Assembly: GCF_024347075.1 (NCBI RefSeq)
Contig: NZ_AP024901.1
Span: forward strand, 310,001-374,000
Source: Vibrio rarus
Lineage (GTDB): Bacteria > Pseudomonadota > Gammaproteobacteria > Enterobacterales > Vibrionaceae
DNA length: 64,000 bases
Direction of reading: 5' to 3'
The notes under the pieces were generated by a model. It was given only the letters and a program-made list of their open reading frames with translations, had not been told where the DNA came from and ran no database searches. A program made the position numbers and the translations under genes. This document shows positions 51,446 through 59,471 of this stretch, piece after piece; position 1 is the stretch's first letter; each line of letters starts with the position of its first letter.

Positions 51446-53002
51446 ATGAAGACACAAACTCGCTTATTTCGACAGTCGCATTTTCTGGGTACAAAAATCC
51501 GCAATTTGCGCAAACGTAATCACCTCACTCTTGAGGATCTTTCGTCGCGCTGCGTGAAGCTTGATGCAGAATCAGCCCCGTCTGTGTCTTATTTATCTAT
51601 GATTGAACGAGGCAAACGCGTCCCCAGTGAGGACATGCTTGAAGTGATTGCCAGTGTCTTTCAAAAACCGGTTAATTGGTTTTTAGACGATAGCAATGAA
51701 CAAAATGAACTGGTGCCAGACAAAGGCACTCGCGGTGGGATCACCGGCATGGCACTTGAACCTAGTTTTTTGTTTTCTAAAGAAATATTACAAATTGCCA
51801 TTCCCGAAATGCTCGCTCAAACAGGCACGACAGGACGCCAGTTTGCGCATTTACTGATCCGCGCCCATCAAGAGCACCATCAAAATCATTTTCCCGATTT
51901 AGAGCGCGCGGCAGAAGAAATTGGTCAAAAAAGAATGCCCCTTGCGGTGGATGATCTGTTAGAGATCTGCTCCGATATTGGTCTAAAAGTAAAATGGTTC
52001 AAAGCACTGCCGCAAAGCGTCACCGAAGACAATGGGCAAGAAAAACAGCGCGTAGTGCGCTCCTATTTCAAAGCCCCTAACCAATTACACATCAACAGTA
52101 TTTTGAAAAAAGACCCTAAGCGTCTTAAATATGATCTGGCGGTGAATATTGGTCATATGGTGCTTCATCACGGGGATGGTGAAAAAAGTAACTTGATGTC
52201 TGACAGTAAACCCAGTTACGGGGTGCGTGATGAGAATTTAGACGCGGGATCAGCGGAGTTGGATTCCACAAAAATATTGCATGCATGGCGCGATTTTGAA
52301 TGTTCTTTTTTTGCTGGTGCACTACTGTGCCCTAAAGTGCCATTTAGACAGTTGTTAGACCGCAGTGGATACGATATTAGCGTATGTAAATTAGCCGGCG
52401 TGTCAGAATCTATCGCTATGCGCCGTATGACGGCCGTCTCACCTTACCCTCACTGGCACTATTTTGATGCGTATCATCCAGGAACGTTAAAAGCCGTATA
52501 TAGAGGCAACGGCATCCCTTTGCCTTGGGGCAACATGAAAATGGTGGAAGATCCGTGTCAGCATTGGTCCGTGTTTCGCATGACGACCAAAGACAAAGAC
52601 TTTAATGTCAGCGTTGCGCAAATTTCCATTTTGCTACAAAACGATGTACCACACATCTACTGCTGTGAATCGGTAAAAGTAAAAGATTTTGCGGGTAACT
52701 CGCATGTTTTATGCAGTGGTGTTGACCTTAATCCAGCCATTCAAGCGCAAGGATTTGACGCCATAGATGTGGCGCAAAGGCTTAAGCAGTCCTGTATTCA
52801 CAACGGTGGCACGGGACCTATCCCCAAAGATATTAAAGAGCTACTTCTTACGGTGGGACGCATCTTAAATATTAACTGGATTAAAAGAGGCATGGATAAC
52901 AGCGCAAGGCTAATTTGCTCCAGAGGCTCGGTATGCCCTCGCCAGCCACAGTGCAAAAGACAGTCTGATAAAGACGAGGATGTCGCCAATACATTGTCAT
53001 AA
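51446..53002 (+). CDS. XRE-family regulator (DUF3612/ScfR/RamB-like) of the glyoxylate shunt
   Basis: A 518-residue regulator. The N-terminal Cro/C1-type HTH (about 14-80; I-R-N-L-R-K-R-N-H-L-T-L-E-D-L, then S-M-I-E-R-G-K-R-V-P-S) is followed by a large region resembling the short-chain-fatty-acyl regulators (ScfR, RamB, MccR). I-G-H-M-V-L-H-H-G-D-G is an IrrE/HExxH-like stretch that has H-M-V-L-H-H in place of HExxH, so peptidase activity is unlikely. The C-terminus has a Cys-rich C-S-R-G-S-V-C-P-R-Q-P-Q-C. It diverges from glcB-aceA; in vibrios this type of gene is regularly found there. No ribosome-binding site precedes the ATG, so a leaderless transcript is possible. Confidence 0.85.
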   Translation: MKTQTRLFRQSHFLGTKIRNLRKRNHLTLEDLSSRCVKLDAESAPSVSYLSMIERGKRVPSEDMLEVIASVFQKPVNWFLDDSNEQNELVPDKGTRGGITGMALEPSFLFSKEILQIAIPEMLAQTGTTGRQFAHLLIRAHQEHHQNHFPDLERAAEEIGQKRMPLAVDDLLEICSDIGLKVKWFKALPQSVTEDNGQEKQRVVRSYFKAPNQLHINSILKKDPKRLKYDLAVNIGHMVLHHGDGEKSNLMSDSKPSYGVRDENLDAGSAELDSTKILHAWRDFECSFFAGALLCPKVPFRQLLDRSGYDISVCKLAGVSESIAMRRMTAVSPYPHWHYFDAYHPGTLKAVYRGNGIPLPWGNMKMVEDPCQHWSVFRMTTKDKDFNVSVAQISILLQNDVPHIYCCESVKVKDFAGNSHVLCSGVDLNPAIQAQGFDAIDVAQRLKQSCIHNGGTGPIPKDIKELLLTVGRILNINWIKRGMDNSARLICSRGSVCPRQPQCKRQSDKDEDVANTLS

Positions 53003-53160
53003 CAGAAGGTATCGATGCCATCAGTAATGGCACTCTATGGCTTGAGGTTCAAATACGTGGCCAAGATTGACTCTGTAACCTCTAAGCTACAGCGTCATGA
53101 ACAAGGCCATTTGCAGGTTTGATGCGACTATACGTATTGTGCTTTTCTAACAGGGGATCG

Positions 53161-53213
53161 TTTTTATCTATAGTGTTCCATGCTGTTATTTACCATGGGT
53201 GGCCATATTCTTT
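53161..53213 (+). repeat. Direct repeat flanking the ArsR cassette, copy 1
   Basis: A roughly 50-bp sequence. Its last 33 bases (53181-53213, with the core TGGGTGGCCATATT) match 55585-55617 at 29 of 33 positions, and similarity continues more weakly upstream. It lies between the DUF3612-like regulator and the pentapeptide gene. Confidence 0.75.
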
Positions 53214-53272
53214 GTAAAAACCCATTAATTACGCCTCGGCCTGCTAATTTCCATCTTTTTAAATGAACGACT

Positions 53273-53716
53273 TCATGTGGAAATACACTGCTGACTTGGA
53301 TTCCGTAGCTTGATAATGGTGTTGCTAGTATCAACACGGTTGATTGCGCTATCGCTCAGATTAGCGTGACTAAAATCAGTTCGAAATAGATCCGCACCAT
53401 ACAAATCAATGTCTAGCATTTGCGCGTGGCTCATGTTTGCGTTTCGTAAATCTGCATCGCGGAACGTTGCCTTGTTCAGGTTCGCATGGCTAAAATTGGC
53501 GTAAGTGATGTCAGCCTCATCCATGTTTGTCCCCGATAGATCTGCGCCACTAAAGTTGGTTCGGGTTAGGTTGGCACAACGCAGATCAAGGTTTTGAAGT
53601 GCTAAGTGACTTAGGTCGGCATTACGCAATTGTGCACGCAGGCCACCTTGGTTTGTCAGCCAAAGTTTATGTTGTTCGAGAATATAATTAAGTTCTTGCT
53701 GAGTGTAAGTATTCAT
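53273..53716 (-). CDS. Pentapeptide-repeat protein
   Basis: A 147-residue protein made largely of A(D/N)LxX repeats (about residues 28-125: L-R-N-A-D-L-S-H-L, then A-N-L-T-R-T-N-F-S-G-A-D-L-S-G-T and more), which fold into a right-handed quadrilateral beta-helix. It is too short and too different to be called a Qnr quinolone-resistance protein, although DNA-mimic relatives share this fold. GGTGGTG precedes the ATG. It is the last gene of a three-gene minus-strand group (permease, ArsR regulator, this gene) with a 68-base gap. Function unknown. Confidence 0.88.
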   Translation of the reverse strand: MNTYTQQELNYILEQHKLWLTNQGGLRAQLRNADLSHLALQNLDLRCANLTRTNFSGADLSGTNMDEADITYANFSHANLNKATFRDADLRNANMSHAQMLDIDLYGADLFRTDFSHANLSDSAINRVDTSNTIIKLRNPSQQCIST

Positions 53717-53784
53717 AGTTCACACCACCATGTTCGACATGGGATAGCGGGAGTATCCCTTTATTGCATCTTATTTGTTAAGAG

Positions 53785-54177
53785 CTAGCTAATTTTGCTA
53801 TGCCATATCTCGCTGTCTGGACCAATGACACATTCGCCATCAACTCGCATTGATAAACGGATCAGGCAGCGTTTGACGACTTCTTTGAAATCGTCTTCGG
53901 GTAAATATCTCACTGAGTCGACCAAGGCTTTGCAGTGCGGAGTGGTTTGATCTTTTAAGGTGTAGAACACCCACTTGCCTTTCTTTTCATGGTTCAGCAG
54001 GCCGGCTTTGTAGAGCATTTTAAGATTACGAGACACGTTGTATTGAGTTTCACCAATGATGTCCATTGCTTCAGCCACCGCCATGCATTCATCCACATGC
54101 AGGAACAACCAGAACAATCGTAGTCGATTTGGTTCTGATAAGGCTTTTAGTGAATCAATATATTTTTCATCCATCAT
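53785..54177 (-). CDS. ArsR-family transcriptional regulator
   Basis: A 130-residue winged-helix repressor. K-A-L-S-E-P-N-R-L-R-L-F-W-L-F begins the fold. The recognition helix is G-E-T-Q-Y-N-V-S-R-N-L-K-M-L-Y-K-A-G-L-L, and the wing follows in K-G-K-W-V-F-Y-T-L. The canonical E-L-C-V-C-D-L arsenic site is replaced by D-E-C-M-A-V. Other Cys residues are near 82, 103 and 115. The inducer is therefore uncertain: a soft metal, arsenic by another site, or a redox signal. It follows the permease gene and probably binds the palindrome at 55214-55251. Confidence 0.9.
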   Translation of the reverse strand: MMDEKYIDSLKALSEPNRLRLFWLFLHVDECMAVAEAMDIIGETQYNVSRNLKMLYKAGLLNHEKKGKWVFYTLKDQTTPHCKALVDSVRYLPEDDFKEVVKRCLIRLSMRVDGECVIGPDSEIWHSKIS

Positions 54178-54253
54178 GGTTTTACCCTTTCAACTGAGTC
54201 ACGCTACTCACTATGAGCGACGCGAAGTTTTATACTATCCTGAGCAACCGAAT

Positions 54254-55177
54254 TTACACAACATATTTGAAGATAGAGCCACCAATGATGGCTGTCGTTA
54301 AGACGATTCCTACAAACACGATTACGGCTTTTCTTTTTAAGACTGCTGATACTAGCGCGATTTCAGGCAAACTGGCACCTGTTCCACCAATAATTAAGGC
54401 TAATGCGGCACCTAAGCCCATTCCTTTTGCAATTAATACGTTAAGTAGCGGAATCGCCATCTCGATACGTAAGTAAAGCGGGATACCAATGAATGAAGCG
54501 ACCACAATAGATTGGAAGCTATCGCCACCCACATATTTCTCTACCAAGTCCGCTGGCAGGTATACCGCTGAAAACCCACTGATCACGGCACCCAATAGTA
54601 CATAAGGGATGATTCGCTTAAACAAAGACCAAGCTCCGCCCATTGCATTACGCATTCTTGATTCTGATGAGGGGGTTGTGCCACAAGTGTTGGTTGTGCT
54701 TTTACTTGAGCAACTTTTACCTTTAGTGCCTTCAAGTTCAGCACCACGTTTAATCTCGTTTCTCCAAGGTGACTTCGAAATCAAGTAACCACCCAGCACT
54801 GCAGCTGTAAATGTCACTAAGAAGTACACCACTGTGATCTTCAACCCGAATGCCGCATACACCATCGCTAATACGATGAAATTACACAGTGGTGCCGAAA
54901 TGATGAAGCTCATTACAGTTCCTAATGATGTCCCCATTGAAGCCATTGCCATAGTCACAGGAATCACGGATGCGCTACAAAATGGGGTTAGCATTCCGAA
55001 CAAAGCACCTAATAAGGTTCCCCATTTATCATGTTTGGTCAGCGTCGCTTGGAGTTTATCTTGAGGGATATACTCTCGTACGATACCCGTCAATACCGAC
55101 ACTATAGCGATGATAACGACCAGCCCTTTGGCCACATGAAAGAACTCATTTAACGCAATAACTAATTTAGCATCCAC
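54254..55177 (-). CDS. Permease of the ArsP/DUF318 (UPF0718) family
   Basis: A 307-residue membrane protein with about eight segments in two halves separated by a hydrophilic Cys/Ser-rich loop (S-C-S-S-K-S near residue 160). M-L-T-P-F-C-S-A-S-V-I-P-V near residue 78 and G-T-G-A-S-L-P-E near 270 are the family signatures; the buried Cys in the first is the likely metal/arsenic-ligand position. ArsP members export trivalent organoarsenicals, but others of the family have unknown substrates. GTG 55175-55177 is preferred because upstream in-frame starts fall inside the operator palindrome. First gene of the cassette. Confidence 0.87.
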   Translation of the reverse strand: MDAKLVIALNEFFHVAKGLVVIIAIVSVLTGIVREYIPQDKLQATLTKHDKWGTLLGALFGMLTPFCSASVIPVTMAMASMGTSLGTVMSFIISAPLCNFIVLAMVYAAFGLKITVVYFLVTFTAAVLGGYLISKSPWRNEIKRGAELEGTKGKSCSSKSTTNTCGTTPSSESRMRNAMGGAWSLFKRIIPYVLLGAVISGFSAVYLPADLVEKYVGGDSFQSIVVASFIGIPLYLRIEMAIPLLNVLIAKGMGLGAALALIIGGTGASLPEIALVSAVLKRKAVIVFVGIVLTTAIIGGSIFKYVV

Positions 55178-55213
55178 AATTGTAATCTCTAGTAAATGGA
55201 AAGATGCGTCATA

Positions 55214-55251
55214 ATATACATACATGCACAATCGTGCAAGTATGTATATTT
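55214..55251. promoter_or_regulatory. Near-perfect 38-bp palindrome upstream of the permease gene
   Basis: Two 17-base arms with one mismatch around AATC. Arm pattern: AATATACATAC, A or T, TGCAC. It lies 37 bases before the GTG start of the permease gene, in the position expected for the operator of the cassette's ArsR-type regulator. ArsR proteins bind 12-2-12-type palindromes; this is longer, so two dimers may bind. Confidence 0.7.
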
Positions 55252-55565
55252 AGTTTGAGCATTATCAGTGTGTTTTTGGTCTTAGGATTTTGTCGAAAAA
55301 ACAGCCTTCATAATTAATAAAACATTATGAATCATAACGTTGAGTATAAAATGAGGCTGTCGATAAAGAGAGGTATTTAAAAATATTGATGAAGAAATTG
55401 TGGGGGATGCTCAAAGCATTATCGACGTTTCTATCGCTATTAAGGCGACCAAGAAGAACATTTATATAAGCATTTATATAGACACCCATAATTAAAACCT
55501 CATTAGCGCATACATTGAGCACCTAGCATTTATAGGTCAGACACAGCAAGTTCAACAGGGCATCG

Positions 55566-55617
55566 GTTTTAGCTACAGTGTCCGTGCTGATATTTACAGT
55601 GGGTGGCCATATTTTTT
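55566..55617 (+). repeat. Direct repeat flanking the ArsR cassette, copy 2
   Basis: The partner of 53161-53213 in the same orientation. The core GTGGGTGGCCATATT is identical apart from its first base. It lies upstream of the permease promoter, so the two copies bracket the permease, regulator and pentapeptide genes (about 2.4 kb). Confidence 0.75.
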
Positions 55618-55835
55618 ACAATGAACGGTGTAATTAAAGGTGATCAAATTATTCATAGGGAATGAGGTGTCGGCTGGTCATGGCTGATAGTCCAAAGCTA
55701 ACTCGCTCATTCTAAGTTTCTATGACTGGTGGCAAGGCATCCCAAGTTTATGTTTATTACAAGTGATACGTTAAGCCATGCTCGCTTTTGACTTACAAGG
55801 CTTAGCTTTTCTGATTGGCGATCATGGTAGCTGTG

Positions 55836-56345
55836 TTATGTTGATATTTGGTTAGTGCATGCGGTATAAGACTGAATAACTGCGTCATCAAAATAGAAAA
55901 AAGAGTCTTTAGTCAGCATCCCTTGACTCAACGTTAATTTGATTGGTGAGTTGATGTTTGTCTTAATCTCAGGGTAGAAGTCAGTATCAGCCGCCCATGA
56001 GCGAAGTCCTGTGGGTTTTAGCTCGAACTCTATATTGTCGTCATGGGTATATGTGGTAAAGCGTACTGATTTGTCCAGGTCGAAGTTGGCGATTATGCCC
56101 GTTTGACTGCGCTTTAGTAACAGTAAAAGCTTGCGTCTGCCATCATCATAGGATGTGATCGCTATGACTGCCTGCTCCAGCGCATTACCAGTATGTGAAA
56201 CAGCAACGCAGGACTGACCTTCCTCGTACGCTCGGTGATATGCGGCACTATATCGCTCTTTTGCGATGACTGTTGAGCCATCCGACCCTACAGCCATGCT
56301 AGATAGCGTCATAAGTGCTGTGGCCACGATAAATTTTCTTTCCAT
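55836..56345 (-). CDS. Unknown exported protein
   Basis: A 169-residue protein with a signal peptide (M-E-R-K-F-I-V-A-T-A-L-M-T-L-S-S-M-A-V-G-S). The mature part is beta-rich with two Cys residues (near 45 and 163) that could form one disulfide. I do not recognise a family. ATG 56345 with GAGGT upstream is used rather than a TTG two codons earlier. It is between the ArsR cassette and the nrf cluster and looks like a lone accessory gene. Confidence 0.65.
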   Translation of the reverse strand: MERKFIVATALMTLSSMAVGSDGSTVIAKERYSAAYHRAYEEGQSCVAVSHTGNALEQAVIAITSYDDGRRKLLLLLKRSQTGIIANFDLDKSVRFTTYTHDDNIEFELKPTGLRSWAADTDFYPEIKTNINSPIKLTLSQGMLTKDSFFYFDDAVIQSYTACTNQIST

Positions 56346-56385
56346 GCTCAAAACCTCACCATCCCTTAGAAAAACATGTTGCTTC

Positions 56386-56961
56386 TTACGCTTTCTTTAG
56401 CTTAATTCGCAACAACTCCTCTTTCCTCTCATGCTCCACAGCAAACATCTTGTATGTGCCTATGATGTTCAACAGCTTTGCTTCTTTTGTTGCTGATGCT
56501 CTAACAAGCCAGTCGAGTGTGTCTGTTAGCGTCATTTTATCATCAAAACAGTTATGCAGATCTGCATGGTGAATCAATATTTCTACTGATTGCTTAGTTT
56601 CTTGTTTTTCCAGTTTAAAATTCGGTGAGTATTGTACCGACGTGGATAGTTGTCGCTCGATATCCTTAATCAAGAAATAGAAATGCTCTAAGTCATTGTT
56701 ACCCTTTGGCTTCTCTAGAACCAGTAGTGCAACTATACGTGATTCTAGGTCTTGCCCCTTTTTCCTCCCAAGTAGAATGAGAGTTTTAATTTCTTTTTTG
56801 ATTAACTTGTACTTAGGGCTTTTCACTATCCCCTTTAGGTACTTAACAAGTATCTGATTACGTTTTTCAGTGCTTAGAAAACCTTTTGTGTCGGGTTTCT
56901 GCATTTCTAAGTGAAGCAGACTGTGACAGGTCATAGCCTCAATTTGTACTGCATAACTCAT
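56386..56961 (-). CDS. Unknown soluble protein
   Basis: A 191-residue protein without signal or membrane segments, Lys-rich and mostly helical. L-K-G-I-V-K-S-P-K-Y-K-L-I-K-K-E-I-K-T near residue 45 is a strongly basic stretch. No family is recognised. It lies on the same strand 40 bases before the exported protein at 55836-56345, so the two may be co-transcribed, and just past the nrfF stop codon. Its ribosome-binding site is weak. Function unknown. Confidence 0.6.
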   Translation of the reverse strand: MSYAVQIEAMTCHSLLHLEMQKPDTKGFLSTEKRNQILVKYLKGIVKSPKYKLIKKEIKTLILLGRKKGQDLESRIVALLVLEKPKGNNDLEHFYFLIKDIERQLSTSVQYSPNFKLEKQETKQSVEILIHHADLHNCFDDKMTLTDTLDWLVRASATKEAKLLNIIGTYKMFAVEHERKEELLRIKLKKA

Positions 56962-57003
56962 GTATTTTTAACTCAAAGAGTACAATGTTCGGGTAGCAGT
57001 TGC

Positions 57004-57438
57004 TCATACTATGTCTCGTATTGAGCGTTTGATATCCCCAATACCAAAACCAATCATGAGCAACCCAAGCAAGATAGGAATCCCCCACAGCATGGCGTTC
57101 TTAATGCTAAATGAAGGCTGATAAAGGACGTGCTCACCGTATCTCGCCACCATATACTCTTTCACCTCATCATCTGATTTTCCGGTCTTGATCAACTCAA
57201 ATACCCTAAGTCGAATATCCTTAGCCACCGCAGAATTAGATTCGATTAAATTTTGATTCTGACACATGGGACAGCGCAAGGTTTTGGCCAGATAAATCGC
57301 CTGCTTTTGCTGAGCTACAGAATCAAATTCAAACAGATCGACAGGGTGAGAAATAGCTTGATAGCCCGCAGCAAAAACTGCGGATAGACAGCCGAGGCTT
57401 AATACCAACAATACCGTCAAGTGCCATAGTGCTCTCAT
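57004..57438 (-). CDS. nrfF: NrfF/CcmH-type heme lyase subunit
   Basis: A 144-residue periplasmic membrane-anchored protein. After the signal/anchor (1-24) comes R-C-P-M-C-Q-N-Q-N near residue 52, the CxxC redox motif of CcmH/NrfF. D-I-R-L-R-V-F-E-L-I-K-T-G follows, then Y-G-E-H-V-L-Y-Q-P, and one C-terminal membrane helix (about 112-132). It reduces the apo-cytochrome heme-binding Cys pairs; together with NrfE it forms the heme lyase that may serve the CWSCK heme of NrfA. Its ATG overlaps the nrfE stop by four bases (ATGA type). Confidence 0.92.
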   Translation of the reverse strand: MRALWHLTVLLVLSLGCLSAVFAAGYQAISHPVDLFEFDSVAQQKQAIYLAKTLRCPMCQNQNLIESNSAVAKDIRLRVFELIKTGKSDDEVKEYMVARYGEHVLYQPSFSIKNAMLWGIPILLGLLMIGFGIGDIKRSIRDIV

Positions 57439-59399
57439 GCGTGAGACTCCCGCGTTATGGCTCTTTTATTACGAAGATGAAGTTGTTTAACCAACACTCC
57501 TCGCACAAGTAAACCAACACCTGCGAAAACCACCAATAGCCCCCCCAAACCAATCCAACGAATGAAGGCCTTAAACTGAATTCGAACAGCATAGTGTTGA
57601 GGGTCTAGCTTTTCTCCAAGGGTAATATAAACATCTCCATTCCAATACGGCGTCAAAGAGGGTTCTGTCATATCCATTACGCGAACGGGATAATGTCGCT
57701 TCTCTGGCTTTACTATCACACTATTCCCTGATGTATGAGTAATCTTAATAACAGCCTGTTCTGCGGTAAAACTTGGAGCAACGTAGAGTTGGGTCTGCTG
57801 GTAATGTATCTTATAGTCGCCAAATTGCATGCTATTTTGCGGGCCAAGTTTGGCCGTCAACTCATAAGAGTAATGGCTGTTCATACTGGCTCCAAAGGCC
57901 AGTATCGCAACGCCAATATGAGCAATCGAGACTAAATAAACCTTATATCGACATGTCTGTTTGCGCACTCGAAAACAGCGAAGAGCGTGAGTAACGATCA
58001 ACCAAACTACAGCCCAAGTGGTGATAAACGAATAGGTCGACCATGTGGCAGCGACCTCATTGTCATGATGGATGTAGTAACGAATAAACATCAAAGCCAG
58101 TATGGCACTCACTAACCCCGTTATTAATGCTAATTTTCGAGGAAAAACACCCGGCTGTGCCTGCCACTTGAGTAGTGGACTTAACGCCATAGTCATTAGA
58201 GCAATGATGGTTAATGGCGCAAATAACAAGTTAAAGTAAGGCGCACCCACTGAGATATTACCTAAGCCAAACAGTTGGTATAGCAGAGGGTAGAACGTAC
58301 CCAAAAGAACAATTGCGGTTGCTAATACAAACAGGTTGATAGCCCATAAGATCAAGGTGTTTTTAGTAGCAAATCGTGAGATAGCATTGGACTTTATTGA
58401 AGTGCTGCGATTAATAAGCAAGACATAGGCACTAACAAACACCAAGCTCAGAATACCCAGCAATGTCAGCCCTTTGCTTGGATCAACCGCAAACGCATGC
58501 ACTGAGGTTAATACACCAGAGCGAACGATAAACGTGCCTAAAATACTCAGGCAAAATGTCACGATAGCCAGTGAGAAGGTCCATACTTTTAACTGCCCTT
58601 GCTTACGGCTAACCATCACTGAATGGACTAGCGCTGTGGCGGTTAGCCAAGGTAGAAGCGACGCATTTTCAACAGGATCCCAGAACCACCAACCGCCCCA
58701 GCCTAGCTCGTAGTACGCCCATCCCGAACCAACAATAATACCCGCACTAAGAAAAACCCAAGCCAATAAGGTGTGGCGGGTCAAACGCTCAAAGACATCC
58801 TCTTCTGACTTAGCCGTTATCAAGTAGCCACAGGTAAGTGCTAGTACGGACGCAAATCCTACATAACCTACATATAACAAAGGTGGATGAATAATAAGGC
58901 CAATGTCTTGAAGCATTGGATTAAGGTCTCGCCCTTCAAGTGGCAACACTTCATTCAATGCAAAGGGGTTGGATGCAAACAAAGTAAACCAACTGAAAAT
59001 GGATACCAGCGCCAGCATTAGCCAGCTAGCATGAAAATCACTAAGGTGACTATTGCGCCTAGAAACTAGCACAGCCCAACCAGAAATTATGGCCACCCAA
59101 AACAACATTGAGCCTTGGTGTCCCCCCCAAGTAGCCGCGATCTTAAATGGTAACGCTAAGGCACTATTTGAGTTTTCTGAAACATAAGAAAGGGAAAAAT
59201 CATCGCTAGCGAAAGCAACACTTAGTGCTAACAGTGATAACCCAGCAAAAAGAAAGGCAACAACGGAGAAAGAGCAAGAGATTGCAGCGGGCACTAGGGT
59301 TTGCTTGCGCAGTAAAAGACTATAGAGCCCAATTCCTGCGCCACAACTACTGACAACTGCTGTCAGAATCAAACAAAACAACCCTAGATTCGCTAGCAT
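57435..59399 (-). CDS. nrfE: NrfE/CcmF-type heme lyase subunit
   Basis: A 654-residue membrane protein with about fifteen segments. G-G-H-Q-G-S-M-L-F-W near residue 82 and the heme-handling loop G-W-G-G-W-W-F-W-D-P-V-E-N-A-S-L-L-P-W near 235 are the CcmF/NrfE signatures. It attaches heme to apocytochromes, here presumably NrfA with its unusual CXXCK site. AGGAAA precedes ATG 59397-59399; a longer frame to 59444 lacks a ribosome-binding site. It follows nrfD on the same strand with a gap of 72 bases. Confidence 0.93.
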   Translation of the reverse strand: MLANLGLFCLILTAVVSSCGAGIGLYSLLLRKQTLVPAAISCSFSVVAFLFAGLSLLALSVAFASDDFSLSYVSENSNSALALPFKIAATWGGHQGSMLFWVAIISGWAVLVSRRNSHLSDFHASWLMLALVSIFSWFTLFASNPFALNEVLPLEGRDLNPMLQDIGLIIHPPLLYVGYVGFASVLALTCGYLITAKSEEDVFERLTRHTLLAWVFLSAGIIVGSGWAYYELGWGGWWFWDPVENASLLPWLTATALVHSVMVSRKQGQLKVWTFSLAIVTFCLSILGTFIVRSGVLTSVHAFAVDPSKGLTLLGILSLVFVSAYVLLINRSTSIKSNAISRFATKNTLILWAINLFVLATAIVLLGTFYPLLYQLFGLGNISVGAPYFNLLFAPLTIIALMTMALSPLLKWQAQPGVFPRKLALITGLVSAILALMFIRYYIHHDNEVAATWSTYSFITTWAVVWLIVTHALRCFRVRKQTCRYKVYLVSIAHIGVAILAFGASMNSHYSYELTAKLGPQNSMQFGDYKIHYQQTQLYVAPSFTAEQAVIKITHTSGNSVIVKPEKRHYPVRVMDMTEPSLTPYWNGDVYITLGEKLDPQHYAVRIQFKAFIRWIGLGGLLVVFAGVGLLVRGVLVKQLHLRNKRAITRESHA

Positions 59400-59471
59400 C
59401 CGTTTTCCTATAAAAACAAACCCAAGCAGTTGGAAAGAATCCAAGATGCTTGGGTAATAACCAGACGGAAA

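Larger units (their letters stand above)
55178..55835. other. Intergenic region with operator and flanking repeat
   Basis: 658 bases. It holds the 38-bp operator-like palindrome (55214-55251) and the second flanking repeat (55566-55617). The part from 55640 to 55830 shows no gene. A 65-codon minus-strand frame at 55325-55522 lacks a ribosome-binding site and protein-like pattern and is not called. Confidence 0.55.

Noticed and set aside
55325..55522. 65-codon minus-strand frame in the ArsR cassette leader region
   Set aside because: No ribosome-binding site, no protein-like pattern, and it lies in a region bordered by repeats.
55640..55830. Checked for an attC-like integron recombination site
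   Set aside because: No R-box pair (GTTRRRY and its complement) at suitable spacing could be found.
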